64,000 nucleotides of DNA from Copromyces sp. CBS 386.78 (taxonomy: Eukaryota; Ascomycota; Sordariomycetes; Sordariales; Sordariaceae). A program made the position numbers and the translations under genes. Location of the stretch: the NCBI GenBank assembly GCA_030685235.1, contig MU839091.1, forward strand, positions 434,001 through 498,000, given 5' to 3'. Positions 1 to 12,099 of the stretch are shown here, one piece after another (the first letter of the stretch is position 1; each line of letters begins with the position of its first letter). The notes below the pieces were generated by a model. The model searched no databases. It saw only the letters and a program-made list of their open reading frames with translations, and had not been told where the DNA came from.

Positions 1-3000
1 TGATCAACTCAAAACTCCAAAGGACGGGTATTGATGAACTGGTGTCGAGCAGCGAGGTACAGGAGGGAGTGTTCCAGATGTGAATGAGGACACTTGAGTC
101 TCGCTTCTTTTCACCGGTCCGTAGAGTAAACATTGCAACACGATCCATATAGTACTAAAAAGAAGACTCAAAGTGAAGAGCTCAGGTCCTCCTGATTTCC
201 ATTCTTGTCTTAGCGACTTGTGGCTCTTCACACTGCGTTTCTAATCGGGCTCAATCCGCGATCACGATCTGCGGGGCGGATCCAGACCCATCTCACACCA
301 GCTCACACCATTGCTAAACGAGCAGAAACCAACACACTTTTGTCAAACTCAACTCGCTCACATGAACCATCCCGGAAAGCTTGGAAACCGCTTGCATTTC
401 CACCCTGCTCCTGGAAGAGATCACCTTTTGAAGCTTGTGAAGATTGTGCCCAAGGTGGAACCGCTGGCAGCAAGATGTTGGCAACAGACGATAATCATCA
501 TGATGTTGTGCCGAGTAGATTGTGATAAGGAAGAGAACTTTGGAAGGAGACGTGGCGTTTCAGTCATCCTATCTCCCTCGCGATTACCGTACAATATCAC
601 CTATTTTCCCGAGGTTGTTTTCGATACTCGACAGTCCATACAAATGCGCACGTGCTGTCACATGGCTCACCTAAATAGTGGGATATATCTGCCGCTCAAT
701 GCTATGTGACCACTTCAATATTTACACCCCGAAGAAGGCCGGGATTGTTGAAAAAGAATTGGTACCAAATCGTTTACCCCAAAGCCCAATCTCAACGTGC
801 AAATTAGGATACAAGTTAAAGATCGGAAGAAAGAAAGCCTTCATCCCATCCATCTGCCAAGCGCCGTTGACAGCTTGGGGCAGGATTGCTTGGCGAAGGC
901 TTGTCCCTCGTGGTCGAAGGGTCTTCTTGGCACCCGTCCGGCCAGTCACCATTAGGCCGAAATGTTCGGGGCCACGGGGTCAAAGCTAGCGCACCGTCCC
1001 GGCGGGAACAAGGTTGCAAGCTGCCTGTCATGCACGACAGCACGTCTTGGTGATGCCGATTCTTCCCAGAGTCCAAGGGCTACGGCACAAACCAGGCCGT
1101 AGTGAGCAGAGGTGGTTGGAACGTTGGGATAACCTCAGGGCATCACGTCCGCTGTAGACCCAGGTCGCTTGGGGTTTTACTAGCATGTCTGATTATGGAG
1201 GTATCGCGTCCAAGCATGGCGAAATCCATGAAGCCTCGAAGGTTAAATAGTTGAGACAAGAGGTTTGCCCGTTTGACGCACAGATCATATGAACGGTCAG
1301 TAAAGCTTTGCTGTGTCGTGGCCCATGATTCTTTTGTTCCATTCATCTGGTCGGTAGAATAGTCCTCGCTAGCCATCTCCTCATACCAGTAGAGGGCAGA
1401 GGAGTGGCGGTTTGACACTTTACGCGCATTGGGAGTATCCAGTTCGGTTGGCAGGGCTCTAGAGTCTAGCAAGACCTAAAAGACGTGCGAGAATGACACC
1501 CTGGACGATGGTCGCCAGGGGTGTTGAAAACTGCTTCTGATGGAGGCATTACCCATCTATGTTGGGTAGATCTTTTTGTTTGCGACTAGAGATATCCAAG
1601 ACATCAAAGTATCACAGCTTTCCGAATCTCTTGCGGGGCCGGTTGCGAGCTTCTCCAGCCCATGGATGGGTAAGGGTAATGCTCTTGGGGACCGTGAGTG
1701 GAAAACACCCGACTTAAGACACGGACCGGACGCTGGAGTAAAGCGGTCTCGACAACGTCCATCCAAAAGATCTCTCCAGGTAAGCTCAGTGGATATGGTA
1801 GCGAGACGTATCTCATCTTGGTTCAGACGGGACCGAAGTTCGATGGAACCCCACGACGGGAGTGGAGGGCAGCATTTGAACCCTGTTTCAGGCCCAAGCT
1901 CCCGTCGCTGCAGGTGCTGACGGACCACCTCTGTGCCTGCCGCCCTGGCGCGGCGTGGCCCCAGCAACGGGAATTATTTTGGTTCTCGCGCAGGTACCTA
2001 TACCTAAGGTACCTGTACCTACACAGCCTTGTACTTTTACAATCATCACCACGGGCATCTTCTGGGCAACAGCGAAGATGTGCCGTGATTGCACCTTCTT
2101 CAAGTTGATGACGTGTAGAAGTAAAGATCCATACGGCAAGAGGTATAATAGATACCTGATCATCGCCACTACTTGATGAAGCAGTCAAATCTTCTTCTTG
2201 CGCCGCAATCAGTTTTGAATCCAACGCCTACCTAATTTTACTCCTCAACCCCAACTATCCCGGGTCAGGCTAGATCCCCGTCCCATCGACACTTTTTATC
2301 TCGTTATCCTCTCCACGCGGCAGGGTACCTTACATCGATGGAGGAGCATCCGGGTTTCTTCCCCTTGGAGTCAAATCCGATTTTGTCTTAGTTTTCCAAA
2401 AAACGACGGGCAACTTGGAAATTGTCAATCCAAGAACGACTTCAACTTTCCCATCCATCATTCAATACTTCTTTCATCGCCGCCTCCTTTCATTCCATCA
2501 GGACCAGGACCCTCTTTTTACCGACCCGACCACCTGCGCAACGCCCATTGTTCGCTTTTCCGCATTTTTCGCATAACGGCACTTGTTACAGCTCGGCACC
2601 GTGTCCGCCAGGCTCGAGGCTGTCGCCTATCCGTCATCTTACCTGTTTCAGCAGTCACCCTTGTCCTTCATTTCTCGACACTCTATTCCATCCACTCGCT
2701 GGCTCTCCTTTCACGATCAATCGCATCGGTCTTGATACACGCTGCGACTTGATCAATCCAAGCTTGAAGCACCTGCTTCCATCCGTTCGACATCAAGACA
2801 TTGCATTGCGCAGAGCCGACATATCGCTTCTTTGTAGACTACTTGGAACCACCTGCAGGTCGTAACCGCGACGGCAGAACCAACATCCCGTGTATATCAT
2901 TCAACAGCTTTGCGTGTTTGCAGAAAAGCGCTTGACGTGGAGCGCGCGCCAGACTCGCCAGTCGTTAGATGTATAGGGCTAGGAGAGACAGCGTTAGAGA

Positions 3001-3157
3001 TACTAGCTGCTTCATGACCGATCGAGACTGACGGTGTAACTACCCAAGTCTCCCTGTCTCATATCTTGAGCCACCTGGGCCCAAGCCACTGCTGTGAGCT
3101 TAACAGGAATCAACGTGCAACTATTGAAGGGGCGCTTGCAGAGCCGCTTGCATCAAC
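1..3157. other. Intergenic / upstream region, no recognised gene
   Basis: Open frames here are short, overlap on both strands and match no family I recognise. Around 1994-2030 there is a run of near-palindromic TACCTA/TAGGTA-type words, a simple repeat seen at other intergenic places in the window. From about 2420 to 3150 the plus strand becomes pyrimidine-rich, which fits the promoter and 5' leader of the Tea4-like gene that starts at 3158. A gene truncated by the left window edge cannot be excluded. Confidence 0.5.
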
Positions 3158-6100
3158 ATGACAAGACCCGAGATTATTCGTGCCGGTATGCCCCGTTCTC
3201 TTCATCTCGCTCACACACAACCCTAGTCGCAAACTGGCCAGGCCCTGGCTTCTCGTGGCTGCAAGGGCCTCGCGTTTCTTCTCAGACCTACACTCTTCTT
3301 GGTTGCATACATACCTTAGCCATCTTCTTGAACTCTAACTCTCCTATTCCATCCAGACACGATCGACCTCCAAGGCCGCGGCGCGCACTCTACCCAAGGT
3401 CACCATAGCTCGACATATAACGGACCCCTGGCCCCGCACCAGGCTGAGACCCTTCGTGAAGTTGCGGCAGAGGCGGCTGAGGAATCGATTCATAGCCCCC
3501 GAGTCTCTTGGTCCGAAGGCGAGGCTCGTGGCCTCCATCACTACTCTCACGATCACGAAACAGGCATTGGCCCGGCTCACGATAACCTACAAACCCAACT
3601 CTATAACGGCGGTGGAAACATTATGGCTTCGCGCTCGCATCAGGATTCCTTGGCCATCGCGCAGAATGGCGGGCATTCCGACTTTGATGATGGGGACGTC
3701 GACGGCGATAACGAGATCGATGACGACGATGATGGAATGGACAAGATCTCCAGCTCGCCTTCGATAGAAGACGGTGGGTCCTCCTTTACTCTTCCGCCCT
3801 TGCCGTCACACAGTTGCGACGGCCTTACCCTCCCACGAGGCTCACCCGAAAGTTCGTTGGCTTCGTCTCCAGTCAGCGACGTGAGGTCTTCCTCTCCGTA
3901 CCTCGACCGTCCTGACTACTTACCTACTGGTCATGCGACCCAAGCCATAGGCGAGAGCGCCCCCAGCACCCTTCGTCGCCATCATCATCATGAGGGTAAG
4001 TATGGGAACTTCAACCTAACGGGTGGTCCGACACCAGGAGCCGAAGCGCACGCCTTTTTGGAGAAGGAGATGGATCTAAGCCGCAAAGAGACAACGACCG
4101 AGCCACAAGAAGAGGAATAGAACTCCCGCTGGTTGCTTTCGGAATACTCGTCTAGGCCGAATGGCCACAAATCAAGCGCATTTGTGTCAAAGGGGAACAC
4201 CTCAGGAACGGCAGACACTCGAAAATCGGTGAAAGGTTCAGGGTCCCAAGGCGACAGTCCGGGGTTGACGGTACCATACGAATCCGACACAGATGATGAT
4301 GGCGACTTTTCACACATTTACGATGAAGACTTCCTCGAATCGGGCTGGGGTGGAGAGTGCTTACAAGATACAGAGGACATCGATTTCGAGTTTGTTTACG
4401 CCCTCCATACCTTCGTCGCTACTGTTGAAGGACAGGCCAACGCGACAAAAGGCGACACCATGGTTTTGCTTGACGATAGCAACAGCTACTGGTGGCTTGT
4501 GCGCGTCGTGAAAGACAGCAGCATCGGTATGTCTTCCCTGGGTGGCCAACGAGCTTCGGTTTGCTGTAGACTAATCTGATCTGTTTTGCAGGCTACCTTC
4601 CCGCCGAACATATCGAGACACCAACAGAGAGACTGGCACGTTTGAACAAACACCGAAACATAGACGTACGACCAACCCTCTTCTGTCTTCGCAACCCAAA
4701 TCTATGTGCTGACATTGCCTAGCTATCCGCGACTATGCTTGGGGATCAAGCTGACAAGCCTCGAAACCCCATAATGTCTGCGATGAAACGAACGAAACGA
4801 AAGACCGTGCAGTTCGCTGCTCCTACATACGTTGATTACTCTGATATTGATTATTCTACGGAAGAAGAAGATCTGGAAGCAGAATATTTCGGTCAGCAGC
4901 AACAGACACAGAAAACGCAGCAGTCGAATGTTCAGCAAATAGAACCCGACACGGACCCCGAGGATGAGACAGCAAAGGTCGAGCCTCTAAAGCCCAGGCC
5001 ACTACAAACGAAGGACAGCAAAACGGGTGAAGACAGCGCGGGTCGACCTGGAATTCGAAATAGCGAAGAAATTTTCGAGTCAAAACCAAGCGAGGGGCCT
5101 AAGAAGTCCAGCGACGGGAATGTTCGGGATTCCTTCTTCAAGGATGATGTTGAAACCAAGAAGATCACCCTTACTCCTAACCTTCTCCGCGATGATAGCG
5201 GTACGAGGACCTCTAGTGATTCAGTCCAGCTGAAGCGGCGTCCAAGCTTGGATAAACTCGAGAAAGACAGCCCGACCAGCAAAGATGACAAGAAGAGGAA
5301 GGAGAAGGAGAACTCAAAGAAGCCTAGTGCGATCCGAAGCTTCTTCTCCCGAAAAGACAGGAGGAAGGGACAGGAAGATGATGAGAACCACGGAAAATTG
5401 TCTCAGGATGCCGACGGCCACGAAAGGGAACATGAGGAGGACGAGCAGAATATCCTTTCATCGCCGGAGAGAGCACCAGCCCCGCAACGGAATCCAAGCA
5501 AGTTGCAAAAGTCACAACCCACCAACGCGAAGCCCATTGCTGGAATACTCAAGGATACCAGCGTGGATACGTCAAACTACATGTCTGCTGGAAGGATCAA
5601 CAATGTCTCAAACACTCCTCCTTCAACAATGCGCCTGGTAGAACCGGAACCAACCGATACGACAGAAGGGACCCCGCAAGAGCAAAGAGGGAAAACGGAA
5701 CAGCCGCCAGAAACTTCCAGGAAGCAGGAGAGCGTGGGTCAATCTCGGGATGCCGGGGCTCAGCAGCTTACCCAGGCTCAACCACGCTCAGAGATGGATT
5801 TCGATTCTGATGAAGAAGACAACACGAGTTCTGCACAACAGCCATCAGAAACGGCTCAAGAACCCCAGAGGCAGCAAGAGCGGTCTGCGACAACTTCTCG
5901 CAACCCGTTCGCTACCGCCCAGCCTGCGGTTTCTAGTGTGGATCCGTTACATCAGCAGCACGCTGAGCGCTTGTCCGAGTCTCCTGTACATGTTTCACCT
6001 ATTCAAGCCGATCACCGGACTTCGCCAACACCTCCTCTGATGGCTGACTCATCCAGCCAAGAGGATCGATCTTCACCGAGACTTACGCCGTCGCCGGAAT

Positions 6101-6470
6101 TGGTTGAGCATGAAGATGATGGAGCGGATGATAAGGACATTGCTCCTCCTTCGCCAGTTTCGGCTAGTACGCCCACCTGGAATGATGCCAGTCTTCGTGC
6201 TTTCTTTGACTCGGGGTCTGAGATTCGGGATATGCTTGTTGTGGTCTATGACAAGTCGGATGTTGAACCTGTTGGGCCAGATCACCCAATTGCCGGCTCC
6301 TTGTTCAAAGAGCAGAATGCCAAGTTGGCGGAAATTACGACGGTATGTTTACTTGTTTACCTGACCCTGTTCAAGAGTGTGCCGTTTCTAATGTGACATT
6401 TTAATAGCAACTTGACAACATGCTTGGTGACTGGTTGTCTCGCAAGCAGAGGTTGAGGGGTGTTGTTTGA
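3158..6470 (+). CDS. tea4: SH3-domain cell-polarity protein, Tea4/Bud14 (TeaC) family, with an in-frame TAG
   Basis: Five exons: 3158-3185, 3357-4526, 4592-4665, 4723-6342 and 6408-6470. All introns are GT-AG, and the joins stay in phase for 985 codons including the stop. The SH3 domain lies near residues 350-410 (4378-4650), with the ALYxF-like start, the acidic n-Src region, a WWL tryptophan pair and GYLPAEHIE at the end. Just downstream (4801-4815) KTVQF fits an RVxF-type protein phosphatase 1 docking site. In yeasts this family brings PP1 (Glc7/Dis2) to polarity sites and links microtubule tips to formins; that role is known of the family and inferred here. The rest is low-complexity, charged and Ser/Pro-rich. 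The start at 3158 was chosen because exon 1 splices cleanly into the long open exon 2. Anomaly: codon 264 (4118-4120) is TAG, before the SH3 domain, while family-like sequence continues in the same frame after it. Either the allele is broken or an unrecognised splice removes the stop. Confidence 0.85.
4118..4120 (+). other. In-frame TAG inside exon 2 of the Tea4-like gene
   Basis: The codons read ...CAA GAA GAG GAA TAG AAC TCC CGC TGG TTG CTT TCG... in the frame shared by the upstream and downstream coding sequence. A single C-to-T change in a CAG codon (a CpA to TpA transition, the RIP type) would create it. A 210-nt intron 3996-4205 (GTAAGT donor, CAG acceptor, length divisible by three) could remove it, but its only good branch-like word, CTAAC near 4015, sits very close to the donor. 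A smaller in-frame 42-nt intron, 3996-4037, would not remove it. Confidence 0.8.
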
Positions 6471-7105
6471 ACGTCTCAACTTATTCGTGTTCTTGTTCAT
6501 TGAAGACCCGGCGAAGGCCGTCCTGCCTACCTTTGAGCATGACTGGGCAGGGACTCATGCATTTACGACTCTGTATGCTCGATTCTTTTGCTTCCCTTTT
6601 GCCCTTTTTTTCTTTGTCATGTTGACTGTTTTCTTTCCACCTATAAACGGTGGGTTTTCAATTTTGCTCAAACTTGTTCCGCTTGACGTCTGAGAGACAG
6701 CGCCCCGGATGAGCTGATGGGTACGTTAGGCGGATATCACCTGTGTTCGTTTACTAGAAACGGGCGATCTTTTGCAACAAGTAGCCCAGACGGAAAAGAG
6801 TGTCACCCTCGGCGGGAATTCAGAGGATCTGCGCTTGCTTATATACTTTTCTCAGTATCATTATTACCATCAAAATCACAACTGACACGGATTTCCTTTG
6901 TTTTGTACACCTTTTCTCTTCCTCCTCCTCCTACTTCTTTTGGCGATTGTTTGAGATGTTGTTGGATGGGATGAAGCGCTTGTCATGCGTGATGGAGTTG
7001 AAAAGTAAACTCTGGCGGTGGATCATGAAGCGGGATTCTTCATGAAGTCCACAGTCTGCATGACCAAACCTTGGTGCTTTGTATCTACTAGTCTCTAGTG
7101 ATATA
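6471..7105. other. 3' flank of the Tea4-like gene
   Basis: AT-leaning, T-rich sequence with no credible gene; probably the 3' UTR and terminator of the Tea4-like gene. It ends at the TA dinucleotide (7104-7105) that flanks foldback element copy 1. Confidence 0.5.
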
Positions 7106-7585
7106 CTCGTCGGTTAGGTTGATGTGGGCCTCGCTTATATAGTAAGCCAACCGCCTCTCATAGTCCCTCTGAAAGTCGGGTCTTTTATTTATAACGCGCA
7201 ACTTTTATAACGGTCAGATATCTATATACAACTGTAATTCTATTACCAGATTAGCTGTAAATATAGTAAAATGTGCAAAATAAAGCTCTTAATTACCCGT
7301 ATTTAGTAATATATTTATTTTTATTAAAAAAATATATTATAATATACGTTATAGTATTTTGAAGTATAAATAGTCCGTATACTATATTTTCGTACCCTTA
7401 TATTATAATATCTAATTCTTCCTTTTCTTCCTCCCCTTCCCTATTATTATTACTATTATTATTAGAAGAATCGTCTGGTACTATAATGGTTACCTTTGTA
7501 CGGTTTGTAAGTACTTCTAGTTTTTTGCCCGCTATTATAATAATTATTATAATCTCCCCTTTTTGTAATAGCTTAATTCGTAATA
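7106..7585 (+). repeat. Left inverted-repeat arm of foldback copy 1
   Basis: The arm aligns in reverse complement with 7968-8422. Shared landmarks include the terminal ~125 bp, a TAGTCCGTA word, a TTATTATTACTATTATTATT tract, and a GCCCGCTATTATAATAATTA block at 7527. Inner limits are approximate. Confidence 0.75.
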
Positions 7586-7967
7586 GCTTAGCTAGTATTA
7601 TATTATATATATTAATTAAATAAGGGTGTATAATAGGTAGTTCGCTAGGGATATTTATACCCTTATTATTTAGAAAGATTTCGATCGACGACGTATTCTT
7701 CTTACGAACTTTTTTAGTACGCTTTTTATTTTAAGGATATTCTTATTAATAGGTTTAGGCTTAGCTTTTTTCTTAGTTTTGATTTTACGTAGTAATTATT
7801 ATTTAAAGCTAAGGTTCTTATTGAGGGCGACTTTCTTAATAAAGGTTATATTAGTTCGCTAAGTCTCTTTTAATCCTTCTTTTATATTAATTAACCGTTT
7901 AGTAGCTACTTTAATATTAAGAATTTCCTTTATATATACTTTTAGAGGAGGGGGAGGCTATAGTAAT

Positions 7968-8422
7968 TATTACGAGTTAAGCTATTACGAGAGGAGGAGG
8001 CTATAGTAATTATTATAGTAGCGGGTAAAAAGTTTGAAGTATTTATAAATTTTATAAGAATAATTGTTATAGTACTAAACGATTTTAATAATAATAATAG
8101 TAATAATAGGGGTTGGAAGAGGAGGAAGAGTTAAATATTATATTGTAAGTACGGACTACTTAGATTATAAAATACTAGAATACTATAATAATAATATATT
8201 ACGATAAATTTTGAATAAAAATAAATATATTATTGAATGCGGGTAGTTAAGAGTTTTAATTTGTATATTTTATTATATTTATACGGGTTGTGGTGGTTGA
8301 GTTATGGCTATGTGTAGATATTTGACCGTTATAGAGGTTGCGCGTTATAGGTAAAAGACCCGACTCTTAGAGGGACTATGAGAGGCGGTTGGCTGGCGAA
8401 GCGAATCCACCTAACCGACGAG
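7968..8422 (-). repeat. Right inverted-repeat arm of foldback copy 1
   Basis: Reverse-complement partner of 7106-7585. The differences between arms are almost all C/T on the plus strand in each arm, as expected if both arms were mutated on the same physical strand. Inner limit approximate. Confidence 0.75.
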
Positions 8423-9430
8423 TACCCCCTCCTAGGTAGCTGAAGATTCCAAATGGCTAATGGTAATGCTCATAGTTCGAGAGGCCCTTGTGAGTGTACA
8501 GGGGGGCATGCTGGAGTTCCCAATGCTCTTGTTGTTTCTTTTTTTAGTTGACTATTCCATTGCAGTGCTATCAGGTGGAAGTGGTGGCACGAATTCGAGT
8601 CGAGACCGAATCTCCTTCCGTCTCATCTCTTTGCACCTTCCGTTTGCGCTTTCTTTTCTTCCGTTGTCCTCTTTCCCCACCCCGGTACTTCCCAACTTCT
8701 TACCTATTCTGTGGTCCCCTTGAAACGCATGCCGTCATACGAATTGCCCAGACCTTTCGTGAATCTTCGTCGGGTTTGCTCGACACAATCGCCTTCCTCA
8801 TCTTCTCCTGTCCCGGCCCTTCTCTGGAAGTTTTGTTCCCTATTGGATCCCGCGTATGACCTCGCCGCATTGGCCCCACAATCACACTAGGCAGAGTCGG
8901 TAGGCTCGTTCACGCTCGGAGTTTTAACGAGCACACTTGACACGGCGAAAGATCACCGGTTTTTCTTCAGTGGCTCAAGTATCTGATATTGCGGCGATAC
9001 ACCAGTCGGTGAGGACTCTCTTTCCTCACGACACTGACCGGGGAAAATCTGGAACGAAAAGGAAGGACGTCCAGACAGCTGAATGATCCTTCTGCAGGTT
9101 CCCTCGTGTGGCTACGACTAGGTATGGTCGGAGACGGGGACAATTACTCGAGAGTGCTAACCCATTGGCAATATGTAGCCAGGAACCCATCGCATCACTC
9201 CCACCCCATTCGTACTTCCAGGTCACCAAGCCCTCAGACGCTGCCACACCCGAGTCTTTCGTCGCCCTACAATCGCTAATTGAAGAAGCAACCCCGACAA
9301 GTCGGCAATTACAATTGCCTGGACGCGAAGCTTGAACCCGACCCATTTACCGTTACCCTCTATCGGTTCACCCATACAGCCAGTCACACAACGACCGACT
9401 CGAAACTATCACCACAAAACACGGTCACCA
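8423..9430. other. Intergenic, probable promoter of the surface-protein gene
   Basis: Normal-composition sequence from the end of foldback copy 1 to the start of the gene at 9431. No family-like protein is visible in the short frames here. The last ~130 bp are C/A-rich without G runs, typical of a fungal 5' leader. Confidence 0.5.
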
Positions 9431-10231
9431 ATGGCGAACTCACGAGCTGCTAAGCTTCTGCAGTGGCTTGCGCTGTTTATCATGGCCTTAACGGCCTCTG
9501 CCACTATAACACTCGACGACATCCAACCCATCATCTCTCTGTCAATCTCTCGCAACTGCCTCCTCACTTACAGAATTCCAATTCAAGGCTGTACCAAGGA
9601 TGACTTTAGTGGCTTCAAGTGCTCAAGGAGCTGTGCGCAGGGCGTCCTCCGTATTGAGGATTTCCTCCAGCTTTCTTGCCCCGACGACACCGCCCCAGCA
9701 AACTCGCTTCTCGCAATGGCAATGGGAAACCAATTGCTCGACTTCTTGTGCCCGGACGAGCCTCAGACCATACCCACATCTTTCATATCCGAGGGCACAA
9801 CATTGACACTGTTCTCGGTTCAGCCGGAGAGGACAACTACAGCTAAGGCTTGGCCAACACTTACCATGAGATCTTCGACAACCGAGAAGCCCACCGAGTT
9901 GACAATGTCTGAAAGTCCCATGCCCTCGGGGGGCGGGAAACCGCCCATTGCCCCTAAACCGACCGTCACTCCAGAGTCGGAGCCCTCTTCAACAACGACT
10001 GTGCCACTTTCAACAACCCTAGAATTGACCCTTCAGACAAGTGACACCATAAGCGACACAATTACCAGCTCGGTTCCGACCGTTGTCGGAAATCGTCCTA
10101 TAAGGGGTGGTGGCGGGAGCCCTTTTGACCTTCCTGCTGGTGTTCGAAGTGGTCAGCAAAAGCTCTCCATATCGGCATTTGGGACTGCGGTCGGCATTCT
10201 TTTCCTAGGAGCGTTGTATTTATGGTTCTAA
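9431..10231 (+). CDS. Cys-rich, Ser/Thr-rich secreted protein, probably GPI-anchored
   Basis: 266 aa, one exon. The frame is open further upstream (ATG at 9332), but the ATG at 9431 (CACCAATGG context) directly precedes a typical signal peptide: a short basic start, then WLALFIMALTASA. The mature N-terminal ~90 residues hold six cysteines in a compact pattern (C..GC..KC..SC..SC..LC) that could form three disulfides. A long Ser/Thr/Pro-rich stalk with a GGGG stretch follows. The protein ends in about 20 hydrophobic residues after a short polar spacer, which is how fungal GPI-attachment signals look. This suggests an O-glycosylated cell-wall or plasma-membrane surface protein. No catalytic motif is seen and I cannot name a family. 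It lies between two RIP-mutated islands but has ordinary composition and intact coding. A plain type I membrane anchor is the alternative to GPI. Confidence 0.75.
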   Translation: MANSRAAKLLQWLALFIMALTASATITLDDIQPIISLSISRNCLLTYRIPIQGCTKDDFSGFKCSRSCAQGVLRIEDFLQLSCPDDTAPANSLLAMAMGNQLLDFLCPDEPQTIPTSFISEGTTLTLFSVQPERTTTAKAWPTLTMRSSTTEKPTELTMSESPMPSGGGKPPIAPKPTVTPESEPSSTTTVPLSTTLELTLQTSDTISDTITSSVPTVVGNRPIRGGGGSPFDLPAGVRSGQQKLSISAFGTAVGILFLGALYLWF

Positions 10232-10568
10232 ATACGGGCTAGTGTTGCGGGAATGGGTATCAGTTCATATTCGAGTTGGGAGCGAGAAGCATTAGATGTT
10301 GTCTAAGCTGATGATAATGTGTAATGTTGACCAGGTTGTGTACGCTCTGAGGTTATGGGATGTGAGTGGATTGTACCAAGTGAAAAATCGAGAGAGCAAG
10401 GAGGGCATCTCTTCGCAATATATTCTGAAGGATGAAGCATGTTTCCGTTGGAAGGAGGCCTCGAAAAGTAGCACCTGCCGCCTTTGACATGCAACGGAAA
10501 TTTCGCAGTAGGGTCCATGTAGTATTTCTTTACACATGCGAGCGACATGGTAATGACTTAGCCGAACT
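10232..10568. other. 3' flank of the surface-protein gene
   Basis: Non-coding by inspection: short overlapping frames on both strands with no family resemblance. It ends in the G11 run at 10569-10579 where the large RIP island begins. Confidence 0.5.
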
Positions 10569-11625
10569 GGGGGGGGGGGTGGTAAACCTAATACAGACTG
10601 TCAAATCTGATTTAACCGTGTATTCAGAGTCTAAGCGTTTAAACCGTCTGTGATTTTAGCATTCAAAAATCAGACAGTTTATTTCAGAAGCCGTGCATTA
10701 ATAGTTTAGAGTAGTTTGGTTTACTGAGATATGTTAGCCAATGTAATTAACTGTAGAATAACTGTTGATATAATATTAATTGATGATGGACTAGTAATAT
10801 ATTATTAAGTTTTCCTACGGACAAAAAATTTGATAATGTATTATACAAACCGTTGGTTTTATAGATTGTATATTAATAGTTGATTAACTATTAGAATATA
10901 TAGATTGTTAATTTTTTTATATGTTGAAATGTTTTAGTACTTATTACGAAAGTAGTTAGTATATTTAGTAATTAATTTACTTAGTGGTTTATTAAATTAA
11001 TTGTATATTAATTGCTGATATTTTGGTTAATAGTTATATTTGTAATTTGGTTACTATCTTCGTAGTTGATGTATTTGTCTGTTAGTATGATTACCTATTG
11101 AATAAGTAAATAGTTAACTAGATTAATAGTATATATTAAATTAATATTATTTGGAGTTAATTAAAGTATTAGACGACGTATATAATTGTTGCTTTATTAA
11201 ATGGTTTATACGATGTTTATTTAGGTAGCGCCTTAATGGAGTAAATTACCGGAAAAATAAACCGTTGCCTTTAATATAAACCGTCATTGTAGATAAACCT
11301 CTTATTTGTCTATACGTCTATTAGTTAGTCCGATATTCAACCGTGCATCGATTTATCGGGTTATAAATTGAAGTGTTAAGTACGAGTCTATTAGATTGTT
11401 AGTTAGTAGATTTAATTATAAGGGGCTACTTCCTTTTATGTTACGGTATAATAGTTGCGATGGTAATTGAATTAGATGTACTTTTTCGATTAGTACTAAT
11501 GAATAGTAATAATTTTAAGTATTAGTAGTAAGTATGGCCAGCCGTGATGCCGATTGGATTTATTATAATTAAGTATTTTAATTTGTATTCTATTTTGTTC
11601 TGTAGTCTTGTAAGTAGTAGTTGAA

Positions 11626-11745
11626 GTTTTCGCTGTTTCGCTGTCCGTTTCGCCGTCCGTTTCGTTGTTTCGCCGTTTTGTTATTTCGCCGTTTTATTGT
11701 TTCGCCGTTTTGTTGTTTCGCCGTCTTATTGTTTTGTTACTTCGT
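11626..11745 (+). repeat. Degenerate minisatellite (TTTCGCCGT / TTTTGTTG units)
   Basis: About ten head-to-tail variants of TTTCGCCGT and TTTCGTTGT alternate with TTTTGTTG or TTTTATTG inside the left part of the RIP island. The variation is mainly C/T, so part of the unit heterogeneity may be RIP acting on an originally uniform array. Confidence 0.7.
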
Positions 11746-12099
11746 TTATTCTTATCCGTCGTACGTTCTTCCTATAAATTTTAAAGTTAGATTAGCTATA
11801 GTAATATGCGAATTAAATAAAAGATTATAGATTAAATTAATAATAGATAGATTATATTAGCTTAGCCCTACGAAATTGTTCGCCGTCCTTCCTCTTCTCT
11901 ATTATTTTTTGAGTAGGACGACGCCTTATTTTCCGTTGTCCCCGTTTCCGCCTCCGCCTTCGCTTCCGCCCCCGAGCCTGCCGAGGATACTATTTCCGCT
12001 ACCGCTTCCGCTGCCCCCGCTGCCCCCGCTGCCCCCGCCGCCGCCGATATTAAAGTTAATACTACTAGAGTTGTATGTTTTTTAGTACGTTTAGAGGAT

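Larger units (their letters stand above)
7106..8422. mobile_element. RIP-mutated foldback DNA element, copy 1 (1317 bp, TA target site)
   Basis: The ends are CTCGTCGGTTAGG at the left and the reverse complement CCTAACCGACGAG at the right. TA flanks both sides (7104-7105, 8423-8424), which fits a TA target duplication as in Tc1/mariner-like transposons. The outer ~125 bp of each end match closely, and weaker inverted similarity continues to about 460-480 bp per arm, so most of the element is one large inverted repeat around a ~385-bp centre. No intact reading frame is present; the centre has only basic, Lys-rich fragments on the minus strand. CpA is nearly missing from the interior, and more C positions are T here than in copy 2, so this copy is the more heavily mutated. 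It is non-autonomous; the superfamily is inferred only from the TA site. Confidence 0.88.
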
